Assembly (NCBI GenBank): GCA_945861435.1
Contig: CAMAUX010000015.1
Location: 1 to 64,000, forward strand
Origin: Chthoniobacter flavus
Lineage (GTDB): Bacteria > Verrucomicrobiota > Verrucomicrobiia > Chthoniobacterales > Chthoniobacteraceae
DNA length: 64,000 bases
Direction of reading: 5' to 3'
In this document: in pieces, positions 46,932-55,324 of the stretch
Layout: every line of letters begins with the position of its first letter
Numbering within the stretch: the stretch's first letter is position 1
The notes under the pieces: model-generated
Seen by the model: the letters and a program-made list of their open reading frames with translations, nothing else
What the model was told of the DNA's origin: nothing
The model's database searches: none
Program-made: the position numbers and the translations under genes

Positions 46932-47136
46932 CACCGACAGGCATCGGCTCGGCTGGCTCTGAGAGGAAGTTTTCGACGCTCATCTGTGGTTCATTTTCAT
47001 TACGGCCTGGCTGTCTTGGATCGGTTGCTCTCCACCCCGCCTCACGGCGACGCAGTTACCGACCCATCAGTGCCGCATACAGCCCACTCGGCAGACGGGA
47101 CTTTCACCCGCTTGAGCACCGCATTCACCGGCGCAC

Positions 47137-47332
47137 GCCTGTCCCTATTGGCTCTATCCGCGACAATACCACCGCCCTCCCCCACCCCCATTCCCAGTCA
47201 GCCTTGAGCGCGACACCCACGAGGTCTTCTGCTACCAAACACCCGCGCATTCGCCCAAGGACTCCGTCCACAAATGCGCCTCGCACGAACCCGCAGCCCA
47301 CCCCTCAGCAACCTCCCCACCCCTCCACAACC
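47137..47332. other. Intron boundary motif and leader of the esterase gene
   Basis: GCCTGTCCCTATTGGCTC (47137-47154) is the minus-strand sequence AGCCAATAGGGACAGGC directly before the intron 5' end. The rest up to the ATG at 47333 is GC-rich with a plus-strand open frame and no recognised content. Confidence 0.5.
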
Positions 47333-48208
47333 ATGCGCCTGTCCCCCCTCCTCCTCACCGCCCTCACCCTCGCACTCCTTCCGGAAACCACCTTCGCACA
47401 GTCCGTCCGCAGCAACATCGCCTACGTCGACAACGGCCACACCCGACACGTCCTCGACATCCACCACTCCGCCGACCCCGGTGCCAACAAGCCCGTCGTC
47501 TTCTGGATTCACGGCGGCGGCTGGCAGGGCGGCGACAAATCCGACGTCCAGGCCAAGCCCGACTGGTTCGCATCTCAAGGCTTCGTCTTCGTCTCCACCA
47601 ATTACCGACTTCTCCCCGAAGTGGACATGGAGACCCTCACCCGCGATGTCGCCAAGGCCCTCGGCTGGGTCCACAAAAACATCCGCCAATACGGCGGCAA
47701 CCCAGACCGGATCCTCGTCGGCGGACACTCCGCCGGAGCTCAACTCGCCGCACTCCTTTGCTCCGACCAGCGCTATGCCGAAACCGAAGGCGTCTCGCTC
47801 AAACACCTCATCGGCTGCATCCCCGTCGACGGCGACACCTACGACATCCCCGCCATCATCGAAACGGCGGAAACCCGGCGGCGCGTCCATCAACAACCCC
47901 AGCCCAAATTCGGTCACCGAGAGAAGTTCGGCAACACCCCCGAGAAACACGCCGATTTCTCCGCTGTCACCCACATCAAAGCGGGCAAGAACATCCCGCC
48001 CTTCCTCATCCTTTACGTCGCGAACCATCCCGATAACTCCGCCCAGGCAGCGCGCCTCGCCTCCTGCCTCAAGGACGCCAGTGTCCCCGTTTCCCTCTTC
48101 GCTGGAAAAGACACCGACCACGTGAAACTCAACAACCTGCTTGGCACACCCAGCGACACCGCCACCGCCGCCCTCGACACCTTCCTCACTCCCCTCCTCA
48201 CTCCCTGA
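47333..48208 (+). CDS. Secreted alpha/beta-hydrolase (esterase)
   Basis: The 291-residue protein has a signal peptide and the alpha/beta-hydrolase features of the hormone-sensitive-lipase/BD-FAE-like group: oxyanion motif HGGGW (60-64), nucleophile elbow GHSAG (131-135, Ser133), and a catalytic His near residue 262 in DTDHVKLNN. Such enzymes act as carboxyl or feruloyl esterases. It lies between the intron remnant and the sulfatase gene, so it may belong with the sulfatase. Substrate unknown. Confidence 0.9.
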   Translation: MRLSPLLLTALTLALLPETTFAQSVRSNIAYVDNGHTRHVLDIHHSADPGANKPVVFWIHGGGWQGGDKSDVQAKPDWFASQGFVFVSTNYRLLPEVDMETLTRDVAKALGWVHKNIRQYGGNPDRILVGGHSAGAQLAALLCSDQRYAETEGVSLKHLIGCIPVDGDTYDIPAIIETAETRRRVHQQPQPKFGHREKFGNTPEKHADFSAVTHIKAGKNIPPFLILYVANHPDNSAQAARLASCLKDASVPVSLFAGKDTDHVKLNNLLGTPSDTATAALDTFLTPLLTP

Positions 48209-48378
48209 ATTGTTCACCGCCCTGCCGTCACTCGGCCGACGCCAGCGCCAGAGCCATTTCACAACCTTTATTCCCCGTCGCGGATCTCTGGGGATTGCGC
48301 TCCGGCGCAGAAACTTCACCCTTCAATCGGTGTTCGTTGCCTGATCTCCCAGCGCCTCGACAAACCTTCCCACCCACC

Positions 48379-50064
48379 ATGCCCCCCCTCCTGCTCCGCG
48401 TCGCCGCCCCCCTGCTTTTCCTGCTCCCGCTCACCCTTCTACGTGCAGCGGATGCCAAGCGCCCCAACATCCTCCTCGCATTCGCCGATGACTGGGGCCG
48501 CCATGCCAGCGCCTATGCGGCTCTCGACGGGCCGGGCACCGTCAACGACCTCGTCCAAACCCCCGCCTTCGACCGCATCGCACGCGAAGGCGTCCTCTTC
48601 CGGCGCGCCTTTGTTTCCTCTCCCAGTTGCACCCCATGCAGGAGCGCCCTTCTTTCTGGCCAGCACTTCTGGCGTGCCGGCCGCGGCGCCATTCTGCAAG
48701 GGGCAGTGTGGGATCCCGCCATCCCTGCCTACCCGCTCCTGCTCGATCAGGCCGGTTATCACCTTGGAAAAATGTACAAGGTCTGGAGTCCTGGAACACC
48801 CGCCGACGCCCCCTACGGTGGGCAGAAGCACGCCTATGAAAAGGCTGGCCGCCGGTTCAACAACTTCTCCGAGAACGTCACCGCGCTCGTCGCCAAGGGC
48901 GTGGCACTCGACGCCGCCAAGGCCGAGATCCTCGCGGAAGTCGCCGCCAACTTCGACGCCTTTCTCGCCGCTCGAAAACCCGACCAACCCTTCTGCTTCT
49001 GGTTCGGCCCCACCAACACCCACCGCAAATGGGTGCGCGGTTCCGGCAAAGCCCTCTGGGGACTCGACCCCGACAAGCTCAAGGGAAAGATGCCCGCCTT
49101 CCTCCCCGACGTCCCCGAGGTGCGCGAAGACCTCGCTGATTACCTCGGCGAAGCCATGGCCTTCGACACCGCCGTCGGCCTCCTCATGAAACGCCTCGAG
49201 GCCATCGGAGAACTCGACCAAACCCTCGTCGCCATGAGCGGCGATCACGGCGCCCCCGGATTCCCCCATGGCAAATGCAACCTCTACGACTTCGGCACCG
49301 GCGTCTCCCTCGCCCTGCGCTGGGGCTCCGCAAAAGGCGGCCGCGTCCTCGACGACCTCGCCTCCATCCCCGACCTCGCCCCCACCTTCCTCGAGGCAGC
49401 GGGCGTCGCCGTTCCCGCAAACATGACCGCCCACAGCCTTGTGCCCCTCCTCCAAAGCGCCCAGTCCGGCCAGGTCGATCCCAAGCGCGATGCCGTCTTC
49501 ACCGGACGCGAACGCCATGTGGAAAACGCCCGCGACGGTTTCCTGCCTTACCCGCAGCGCGCCATCCGCACCCACGACTTCCTTTACGTGCTCAACTTCC
49601 ATCCCGAACGCTGGCCCATGGGCGAACCCTACCGACTCGGCGGCCCCAATCCACCCTCCGCCAAAGAACTCACCGAGGACACGCGCGTGACCCTCAGCGA
49701 CATGGATTCCAGCCCCACCAAGGCCTGGCTCATCGCCATGCGCAAGGACCCGCGCTGGAGCCCGTATTACGACCGCGTCTTCGCGCTACGTCCTCGAGAG
49801 GAACTCTACGACCTCAAGAAAGACCCGCACCAGGTCCACAACATCGCGGCAGACCCCGCATACACCGCCACACGCGCAGCCCTCGAAAAGCGGCTCATGG
49901 ACGAACTTCATCGCACTGGCGATCCGCGCGTGGTCGAAGACGGCCGCTTCTTCGAAACCCCTCCCATGGCTGGTCCGCTTGCAACTCGGCCGAAAAGTCC
50001 ATCCCCCGAAGCTCTGCGCGACGACGCCAACGGCTCTCCCAAAAAAGCCACCCCGCAGTCGTAA
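48379..50064 (+). CDS. Secreted type I sulfatase
   Basis: The 561-residue protein has a signal peptide and an arylsulfatase fold: NILLAFADDWG (metal Asp37/Asp38), the formylglycine site SCTPCRSALLSG with Cys84 (C-x-P-x-R, converted to formylglycine by a generating enzyme), and GDHGAPGFPHGK (metal Asp/His) near the middle. The pattern is closest to the heparan-N-sulfatase-like subfamily. The last 30 residues or so are Pro/Ser-rich and not sulfatase-like, so the end may be altered. Together with the esterase upstream it fits sulfated polysaccharide use. Confidence 0.92.
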   Translation: MPPLLLRVAAPLLFLLPLTLLRAADAKRPNILLAFADDWGRHASAYAALDGPGTVNDLVQTPAFDRIAREGVLFRRAFVSSPSCTPCRSALLSGQHFWRAGRGAILQGAVWDPAIPAYPLLLDQAGYHLGKMYKVWSPGTPADAPYGGQKHAYEKAGRRFNNFSENVTALVAKGVALDAAKAEILAEVAANFDAFLAARKPDQPFCFWFGPTNTHRKWVRGSGKALWGLDPDKLKGKMPAFLPDVPEVREDLADYLGEAMAFDTAVGLLMKRLEAIGELDQTLVAMSGDHGAPGFPHGKCNLYDFGTGVSLALRWGSAKGGRVLDDLASIPDLAPTFLEAAGVAVPANMTAHSLVPLLQSAQSGQVDPKRDAVFTGRERHVENARDGFLPYPQRAIRTHDFLYVLNFHPERWPMGEPYRLGGPNPPSAKELTEDTRVTLSDMDSSPTKAWLIAMRKDPRWSPYYDRVFALRPREELYDLKKDPHQVHNIAADPAYTATRAALEKRLMDELHRTGDPRVVEDGRFFETPPMAGPLATRPKSPSPEALRDDANGSPKKATPQS

Positions 50065-50265
50065 AACCACAAACCCAGCCTCAAAGCCTCGCAGACATCC
50101 CCCCACTCCGCAGCGCTGCAAGTGGTCCTCGCCCAGACCGAGCGTCCCTCAAAGATCTCATCGGCCACCCGGAAGCCTCGGCGAACCTGCTTCATCGGTG
50201 ACAACCCACGCTCAATGTTTCAAATCCCTTGAACTCGTGCAGACGCCGGCAAGGAAGCCGCCTGC
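50065..50265. other. Intergenic stretch after the sulfatase gene
   Basis: No gene or clear structure in this 200-base stretch. It leads into the GGGACAG repeat array and the RAYT region. Confidence 0.4.
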
Positions 50266-50375
50266 AACGCCTGCAAGGGACACAACGCCTGCAAGGGACC
50301 AACGCCTGCAAGGGTCAGGCATAATCACGGTCAACGCCTGCAAGAACGCCTGCAAGGGACAGGCATAATCACGGT
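50266..50375 (+). repeat. Array of five AACGCCTGCAAGGGAC repeats
   Basis: Units start at 50266, 50284, 50301, 50333 and 50345; the third and fifth continue into AGGCATAATCACGGT. GCCTGCAAGGGACAGGC makes a 5-bp stem with the GGGA in its loop. The sequence carries the same GGGACAGGC core as the other repeats, with a different flank. Confidence 0.85.
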
Positions 50376-50509
50376 AGGACCGCACAGATCCCATCAATGG
50401 CCACCGAGTGGAGGGCATCGATCGTGCCTCCTTGAGGGAGCACCTCCTTTGGCTTGGCTGCGCGCTTGGCCACCCTGTTTGCGTCTGCCGCTGGAAGCGG
50501 CTTTAAGGG

Positions 50510-50541
50510 CGGCTTCAAGGGACAGGCAGTTTATTAAAGCT
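50510..50541 (+). repeat. L repeat CGGCTTCAAGGGACAGGC, copy 1
   Basis: 32-base repeat ending in AGTTTATTAAAGCT. It directly precedes the first RAYT fragment. GCTT and AAGC at its two ends can pair. One base differs from copy 2 in the tail. Confidence 0.9.
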
Positions 50542-50744
50542 TCGAGGAGCGCCTGCGCGTCATGCGCGCGATCGGCAATCATGCTGAAGCCGAAAAATTG
50601 CGGGAACGGTTCCTGCGGAGGATGTGGAGTTTGAGTGCGTTCATGCAGGCGGTGAAGCAGCGCTTCAGCCTGTGGTTGAACACACGCGATGGGCGCGCCG
50701 GGACGCTCTGGGAGGGACGCTTCAAGAGCGTGCTCGTGGAGGGG
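50542..50744 (+). pseudogene. RAYT gene fragment A (codons about 100-167)
   Basis: Colinear copy of 51450-51652 without gaps (203 bases, a few substitutions). It lacks the HUH motif and the catalytic Tyr178. It lies exactly between L repeat copies 1 and 2. Confidence 0.95.
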
Positions 50745-50776
50745 CGGCTTCAAGGGACAGGCAGTTTATCAAAGCT
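50745..50776 (+). repeat. L repeat, copy 2
   Basis: Same 32-base sequence as copy 1 except one base (TTTATC for TTTATT). It joins the two RAYT fragments. Confidence 0.9.
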
Positions 50777-51075
50777 TCGAGGAGCGCCTGCGCGTCATGC
50801 GCGCGATCGGCAATCATGCTGGAGCCGAAAAATTGCGGGAACGGTTCCTGCGGAGGATGTGGAGTTTGAGTGCGTTCATGCAGGCGGTGAAGCAGCGCTT
50901 CAGCCAGTGGTTGAACACACGCGATGGGCGCGCCGGGACGCTCTGGGAGGGACGCTTCAAGAGCGTGCTCGTGGAGGGGACCGCGCGGACGCTTGCGACC
51001 ATGGCGGCCTATATTGATCTCAACCCGGTCCGCGCGGGGATCGTGGGCGAACCGGGCCTTTATCGATGAAGCGGG
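50777..51075 (+). pseudogene. RAYT gene fragment B (codons about 100-199)
   Basis: Colinear copy of 51450-51748 (299 bases). It starts at the same base as fragment A and extends further, past the catalytic Tyr178, but lacks the HUH half. Fragment A could be a shortened copy of B. Confidence 0.95.
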
Positions 51076-51078
51076 AAG

Positions 51079-51110
51079 CGGCTTCAAGGGACAGGCAGTT
51101 TATCAAAAGC
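51079..51110 (+). repeat. L repeat, copy 3
   Basis: Same repeat, ending AGTTTATCAAAAGC. It lies 41 bases before the RAYT start codon, so all three copies surround RAYT fragments or the RAYT gene. Confidence 0.9.
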
Positions 51111-51151
51111 CCATGTTGACCCTTCGCTCGATGTGAGCGACTGGTGAATCC

Positions 51152-52324
51152 ATGAGGTCGAGGAGGGTGCTGGCTGAGGAGGGATCTCCGGGGGCGTGTT
51201 ACCACTGCGTCACGAGGGTGGTGGACCGGCGCTTTGCGCTGGGCGGTCCGGAGAAGGAGAAGTTCGTAAAAATCCTGCGGGCGTACGAGGAGTTCTGCGG
51301 GGTGGAGGTGCTCACCTACTGCGTGATGAGCAACCACGTCCATGTACTCGTCCACGTGCCGCCAAGGCCCGCGCCGGACTCCCTGCCCGACGATGCAGCA
51401 CTCGTGCGCCTGGTGCGTCGCGCGGACCTGTGCTTTCCCGCGGACGAACTCGAGGAGCGCCTGCGCGTCATGCGCGCGATCGGCAATCATGCTGGAGCCG
51501 AAAAATTGCGGGAACGGTTCCTGCGAAGGATGTGGAGCTTGAGTGCGTTCATGCAGGCGGTGAAGCAGCGCTTCAGCCAGTGGTTGAACACACGCGATGG
51601 GCGCGCCGGGACGCTCTGGGAGGGACGCTTCAAGAGCGTGCTCGTGGAGGGGACCGGGCGGACGCTTGCGACCATGGCTGCCTATATTGATCTCAACCCG
51701 GTCCGCGCGGGGATCGTGGGCGAACCGGGCCTTTACCGATGGAGCGGGTACGGCGAGGCGATGGCAGGCCGGCAACTGGCGCGTCGCAGACTCCGGCGCG
51801 TGGTGCTCGGAGTGCTGGTGGACGATCTGATCGCCCAATCAGCCCAATCAGCCCAATCAGCCCAATCAGCCCAATCAGCCCAATCAGCCATAGGCCAAGT
51901 TCCCACGCGCGCTCACAGGAAGAGTCGCGGTAATTGCGACGACCGTGAGAGTCGCAAAGAGACGCGCCGGTTGTTGTCCGCGTACCGGATGTACGTTTTC
52001 GAGAACGGGATCGAACGGACTGCGGAACTCTGCGAGCGTCGAGACCGACGGGGAATGACTGCACGGGAGGTGGAGGCGGTGATCCAGGCAGGTGGACGGT
52101 TGCGCTTCTTTGAGGCGATGCGGTGTCGTGTGCGGTATTTCACGGACGGTTGCGTTCTGGGTTGCCGGTCATTTGTCGAAGGGTTCTTCGGAAGAAACCG
52201 GGACAGGTTTGGGGGTCGCCGGGAGAGCGGTGCAAGGGAACTGCGCCGAGTGGAAATGCCGTGGCTTTTCACAGTCCGAGATCTACGCCGCGCGCCAATC
52301 CAACGGAGTGCCGCCGTGGCGTGA
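51152..52324 (+). CDS. REP-associated tyrosine transposase (RAYT), Y1 family
   Basis: RAYTs are single-domain IS200-like HUH enzymes that cut single-stranded DNA at REP repeats through a catalytic Tyr. The 390-residue protein has the HUH motif in MSNHVHVLV (His62, His64) and the catalytic Tyr178 in AAYIDLNPVRAG. A long C-terminal extension (about 200-390) holds a six-fold Ala-Gln-Ser repeat and then a conserved-looking region with FFEAMRCRVRYFTDG and FVEGFF, seen in many large Planctomycetota and Verrucomicrobiota RAYTs. Three L repeats and two truncated copies of this gene lie just upstream, making these repeats the likely substrate. Confidence 0.93.
   Translation: MRSRRVLAEEGSPGACYHCVTRVVDRRFALGGPEKEKFVKILRAYEEFCGVEVLTYCVMSNHVHVLVHVPPRPAPDSLPDDAALVRLVRRADLCFPADELEERLRVMRAIGNHAGAEKLRERFLRRMWSLSAFMQAVKQRFSQWLNTRDGRAGTLWEGRFKSVLVEGTGRTLATMAAYIDLNPVRAGIVGEPGLYRWSGYGEAMAGRQLARRRLRRVVLGVLVDDLIAQSAQSAQSAQSAQSAQSAIGQVPTRAHRKSRGNCDDRESRKETRRLLSAYRMYVFENGIERTAELCERRDRRGMTAREVEAVIQAGGRLRFFEAMRCRVRYFTDGCVLGCRSFVEGFFGRNRDRFGGRRESGARELRRVEMPWLFTVRDLRRAPIQRSAAVA
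51834..51887 (+). repeat. Nine-base tandem repeat CCCAATCAG x6 in the RAYT gene
   Basis: Six perfect units encode Gln-Ser-Ala repeats between the catalytic domain and the C-terminal region. Perfect identity of the units suggests recent slippage. Confidence 0.95.
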
Positions 52325-52694
52325 TTCCGTAAATACCCTAGAACGGACGCTCCACGATTCGCGGGATGCCGAAAGGAGCGACCAAAGGCTTCACACCTTG
52401 CATACGGAACGGACCCCTTGCTCCGGAACGGGCTCTGGCGCTGCAATGCGCCTCCGAGGAGTTGCGCTCGGAGATCCCCGTCGACTCCCGGGTAGTCCTT
52501 CCACTCGTCAAAAAGAACCCACTTTCTGGCATACGCCTGCGAGTGCGTTGCTCGAGCCCGGCAAATGAGTTCCGCTCTTTAATCCATGGCCTCCAACACG
52601 CTCTGCGCTTTTCATGACCCCGCGAACCGTTGAAAACATCCGCTCTGAAGCAGTGAGCCTCACGGCACCAGCGCCTCCCCTATCACCCCACCCC
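52325..52694. other. Intergenic region after the RAYT gene
   Basis: About 370 bases before the oxidoreductase start. A small hairpin CTCCGA/TCGGAG lies at 52452-52473. A plus-strand frame across 52366-52617 has no recognisable match and may be spurious. Confidence 0.4.
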
Positions 52695-53828
52695 ATGGAC
52701 TTCCCCTCGCCCCTGCCCGGCCCCCTGAGTCGTCGCCGCTTTCTCGCTGCACTTCCCGCCTGTGTCGCCCTCAACGCAGCAACCGCATCTGCGCAAGATC
52801 CCGCGGCATCCACCTTCTCTACGCCGGCCATCAAAATCACCCCGCCTCGGATCCGTATCGGCCAGATCGGCACCAAGCACGGACACGCCGCCGGCAAGCT
52901 CGAGACCATCCTCAAATTCCCCGATCTCTACGAATTGATCGGTGTGGTGGAGCCCGACAAGGAACGCCGCGCCGCCATCGCAAACACGGCACCCTACGCG
53001 GGAATCTGCTGGCTGGACGAAGACGCCCTGCTCTCCACCACAGGCCTGAAGGCGGTCGCCGTCGAGACACCTGTCGCCGAGCTCGCACCCACCGCCCTCC
53101 GCTGCCTTTCGGCCGGCATCCACATCCACCTCGACAAGCCCGCCGGTGGTTCCCTCGACCAATGCCGCGCCATCCACGCTCTTGCCCAAAAACGCGCGCT
53201 CACGGTCCAAATGGGCTACATGCTCCGCTACAATCCCGCCTTCGCATTCGCTCACCGCATCCTACGCGAAGGCTGGCTGGGCGAAGTCACCGAGCTCTCC
53301 GGCATGATGGGCAAAACCCTCAACGACGCCGGCCGCCTGCAGCTCGCCGAATTCTCCGGCGGCGGAATGTTCGAACTCGGCTGCCATCTCATCGACCAAG
53401 TCGTCTCCCTCATGGGCCCTCCACAGAAAGTCACCGCCCACACCCGCCGCTCATTTTCCAAAAAGGACTCCTTTGCCGACAACCAACTCGCGGTATTCGA
53501 CTACCCCAACGCAACCGCCACCATCCGCACCAACTTCATCGACCCCTTCGGCGGACCACGCCGCCAGTTCTCCATCACAGGCACCCAAGGCACTCTCGAA
53601 ATCCGCCCCCTCGAACCCCAACCCCTCGCAAGGCTCGCCCTCGAGAAACCACACGACAGGTTTTCCGCTGGTTATCAGGACGTCTCGTTCGAAAGAACCG
53701 CGGGGCGTTACGATGCGGAGTTCATCGACTTCGCCCGCGTCATCCGCGGCGAGAAACGCCTCGCATGGGATGCAGCACACGACATCGCCACCCACGAGAC
53801 CGTCCTCCGCGCCTCAGGCATGCTCTGA
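52695..53828 (+). CDS. Tat-exported Gfo/Idh/MocA-family oxidoreductase
   Basis: The protein of about 377 residues has a twin-arginine signal (SRRRFLAALPAC), then the Rossmann beginning (IRIGQIGTKHGHAAGK), the EKP-type motif HLDKPAGGSLDQC, and the C-terminal domain (GGGMFELGCHLIDQVV). Substrate unknown; exported family members may act on extracellular sugars. The Met at 52695 is chosen because the signal begins there; an earlier Met at 52614 is possible. It is a second exported member of this family, unlike the one at 9.9-11.2 kb in sequence. Confidence 0.9.
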   Translation: MDFPSPLPGPLSRRRFLAALPACVALNAATASAQDPAASTFSTPAIKITPPRIRIGQIGTKHGHAAGKLETILKFPDLYELIGVVEPDKERRAAIANTAPYAGICWLDEDALLSTTGLKAVAVETPVAELAPTALRCLSAGIHIHLDKPAGGSLDQCRAIHALAQKRALTVQMGYMLRYNPAFAFAHRILREGWLGEVTELSGMMGKTLNDAGRLQLAEFSGGGMFELGCHLIDQVVSLMGPPQKVTAHTRRSFSKKDSFADNQLAVFDYPNATATIRTNFIDPFGGPRRQFSITGTQGTLEIRPLEPQPLARLALEKPHDRFSAGYQDVSFERTAGRYDAEFIDFARVIRGEKRLAWDAAHDIATHETVLRASGML

Positions 53829-53956
53829 GAACACGGCGTCTCTGAGCGCGGCCGGGTAACCCACCACCGCGGCTCGCCAACCGAGCATCCAAGAACTTTC
53901 CCGAACCAACGCATCCCAGTCCATCTGACAAACTGCCCCCTCGGTGAAGCGCCGTT

Positions 53957-55324
53957 TCACTTCACCTTCAACTTCGCTCCGTAGAGATCATTGCCACCCG
54001 CGCTGGTGATTCCCGCGGCGCCGAATCTCGCGGCACCGCCGAAGGAGCCCCCGAAAAACAGATTCCCGTTTTCATCGCACACCATCGTGTATGCGTTGTC
54101 CCCCTTGTCTCCCCCCGCCTGCGTGATCCAGCGTAACGCCCCGTCCTTGTCGAACTTCGCCACGTACACATCGGTGCCACCGAGGCTGTGCAATTCCTCG
54201 CCACCCAGATGGAAGGTCCCGGTGAATTCGCCTGTCAGGAAGCTGTTCCCAAGCCCATCACTCGCCACCCCCAACCCGTAATCAATCCCCGGCCCCTGCC
54301 CCACCCTGCTCCACAGCAGCCGGCCTTCCGTATCGAAGTGACTCAGGAACGCATCGCTGTCCTTCTCCCCGCTTGTGGTGAAAGTCTCCGCACCGAGCAC
54401 CGCCTTTCCCTTAAACATCCCGCTCGCCCACACCCTCCCATCGCGGTCGCACGTGATCTCGTGAAAGAGGCAGCTCGGCTCCCCAAACTGCTGCGCGATC
54501 CACTGCACATCCCCCTCCGGCGATAACTTCGCCACCACCGCCGATGACCCTTTCGACGTCACCAGCGCCTTGCCTCCAAACTCCCCGCTGCCCGAACTCA
54601 GCCCACCAACGTAAATGGCGCCCCGCCCGTCCACCGCCACGCCGTGCCCCGATCCACTCGCCCTGCCCTCCGCCACCCGCGCCCACACCAACTCCCCATC
54701 CGCGTGATACTTCGCACAGAAAATATGACTGCCGGGTTCGTTCGGAATCCTCACGGCCCCGAACTGCGCGTCGCCCACCACTGCGCCACTCACCACCACG
54801 TCGCCAAGCGCATCCACCGCGATCCCGTGCCCGTAATCGTACCCCGTACCACCCGCAGTGCTTATCCACACAAGCTTTCCGGACGGATCATACTTCGCAA
54901 CAAAGACATCATATTCGCCGCGGTTGACCAACCTCGCACCGCTGAACTCCGCATCCGTGCTCTGATAATGTCCCGTCACGTAGCAATTGCCCGCCGCATC
55001 CGCCGCCACTCCGTAACCGCGGTCCACAAGACTCCCGCCCCCCAAGCGCGCCCACAGGATGTGCCCCTGCGGATCGAGTTTCGCCACGAAGAAATCCATC
55101 CCCCCGGCACTCTTCATGACCGCATCTCCAAAGCGCACCTCGTCCGTCACCTCCCCCGCGAGGAACACGTTGCCCGCGCGATCCACATGAATGGCGCGCG
55201 TCTTGTCGTTCTTCCCCCCCCCCGCAGACACCGCCCATTCAAAAACCGGCGCGGTTTCCGCAGGAGCAGCAACAGCTTGTGAGGTAAGGCACAGGACGGC
55301 GGTGGGAAGGAAGAATGGTTTCAT
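53957..55324 (-). CDS. Secreted SBBP-repeat beta-propeller protein
   Basis: The 455-residue protein has a signal peptide and eight or so repeats of about 50 residues with the SBBP pattern: GNVFLAGEVT, GNCYVTGHYQ, GDVVVSGAVV, GAIYVGGL, GRVWASGMF, GNSFLTGEF, GNLFFGGSF, each following a D-x-x-G turn and preceding F-G. Such propellers are surface or periplasmic binding proteins with no known enzyme activity. Lone gene on the minus strand. Confidence 0.85.
   Translation of the reverse strand: MKPFFLPTAVLCLTSQAVAAPAETAPVFEWAVSAGGGKNDKTRAIHVDRAGNVFLAGEVTDEVRFGDAVMKSAGGMDFFVAKLDPQGHILWARLGGGSLVDRGYGVAADAAGNCYVTGHYQSTDAEFSGARLVNRGEYDVFVAKYDPSGKLVWISTAGGTGYDYGHGIAVDALGDVVVSGAVVGDAQFGAVRIPNEPGSHIFCAKYHADGELVWARVAEGRASGSGHGVAVDGRGAIYVGGLSSGSGEFGGKALVTSKGSSAVVAKLSPEGDVQWIAQQFGEPSCLFHEITCDRDGRVWASGMFKGKAVLGAETFTTSGEKDSDAFLSHFDTEGRLLWSRVGQGPGIDYGLGVASDGLGNSFLTGEFTGTFHLGGEELHSLGGTDVYVAKFDKDGALRWITQAGGDKGDNAYTMVCDENGNLFFGGSFGGAARFGAAGITSAGGNDLYGAKLKVK

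Larger units (their letters stand above)
46184..47136 (-). mobile_element. Decayed group II intron 5' part with RT start, copy C
   Basis: Reading down the minus strand from 47136: GTGCG 5' end, GGGTGAAAGTCCC and further domain I sequence to about 46950; then two repeats with a captured gene piece; then more intron-like sequence; then, at about 46449-46340, a frame with KIRKLQIALYRKAKAEPKW and RFYSFYGEIYREE, the well-known N-terminal region of group II intron reverse transcriptases. The frame then breaks, and a last VRANKA-type piece is seen at 46184-46210. The rest of the RT, domains V/VI and the 3' end are absent. Distance from 5' end to RT (about 660 bases, less the inserts) is normal for such introns. 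Confidence 0.75.

Noticed and set aside
46399-46962. 187-codon plus-strand frame as a real gene
   Set aside because: It crosses repeats, the captured DUF1552 piece and antisense intron sequence, so it is a by-product of the rearrangement.
50266-50375. Possible CRISPR array
   Set aside because: Repeat units are only 16 bases, spacing is irregular and nearly absent, and there are no cas genes.
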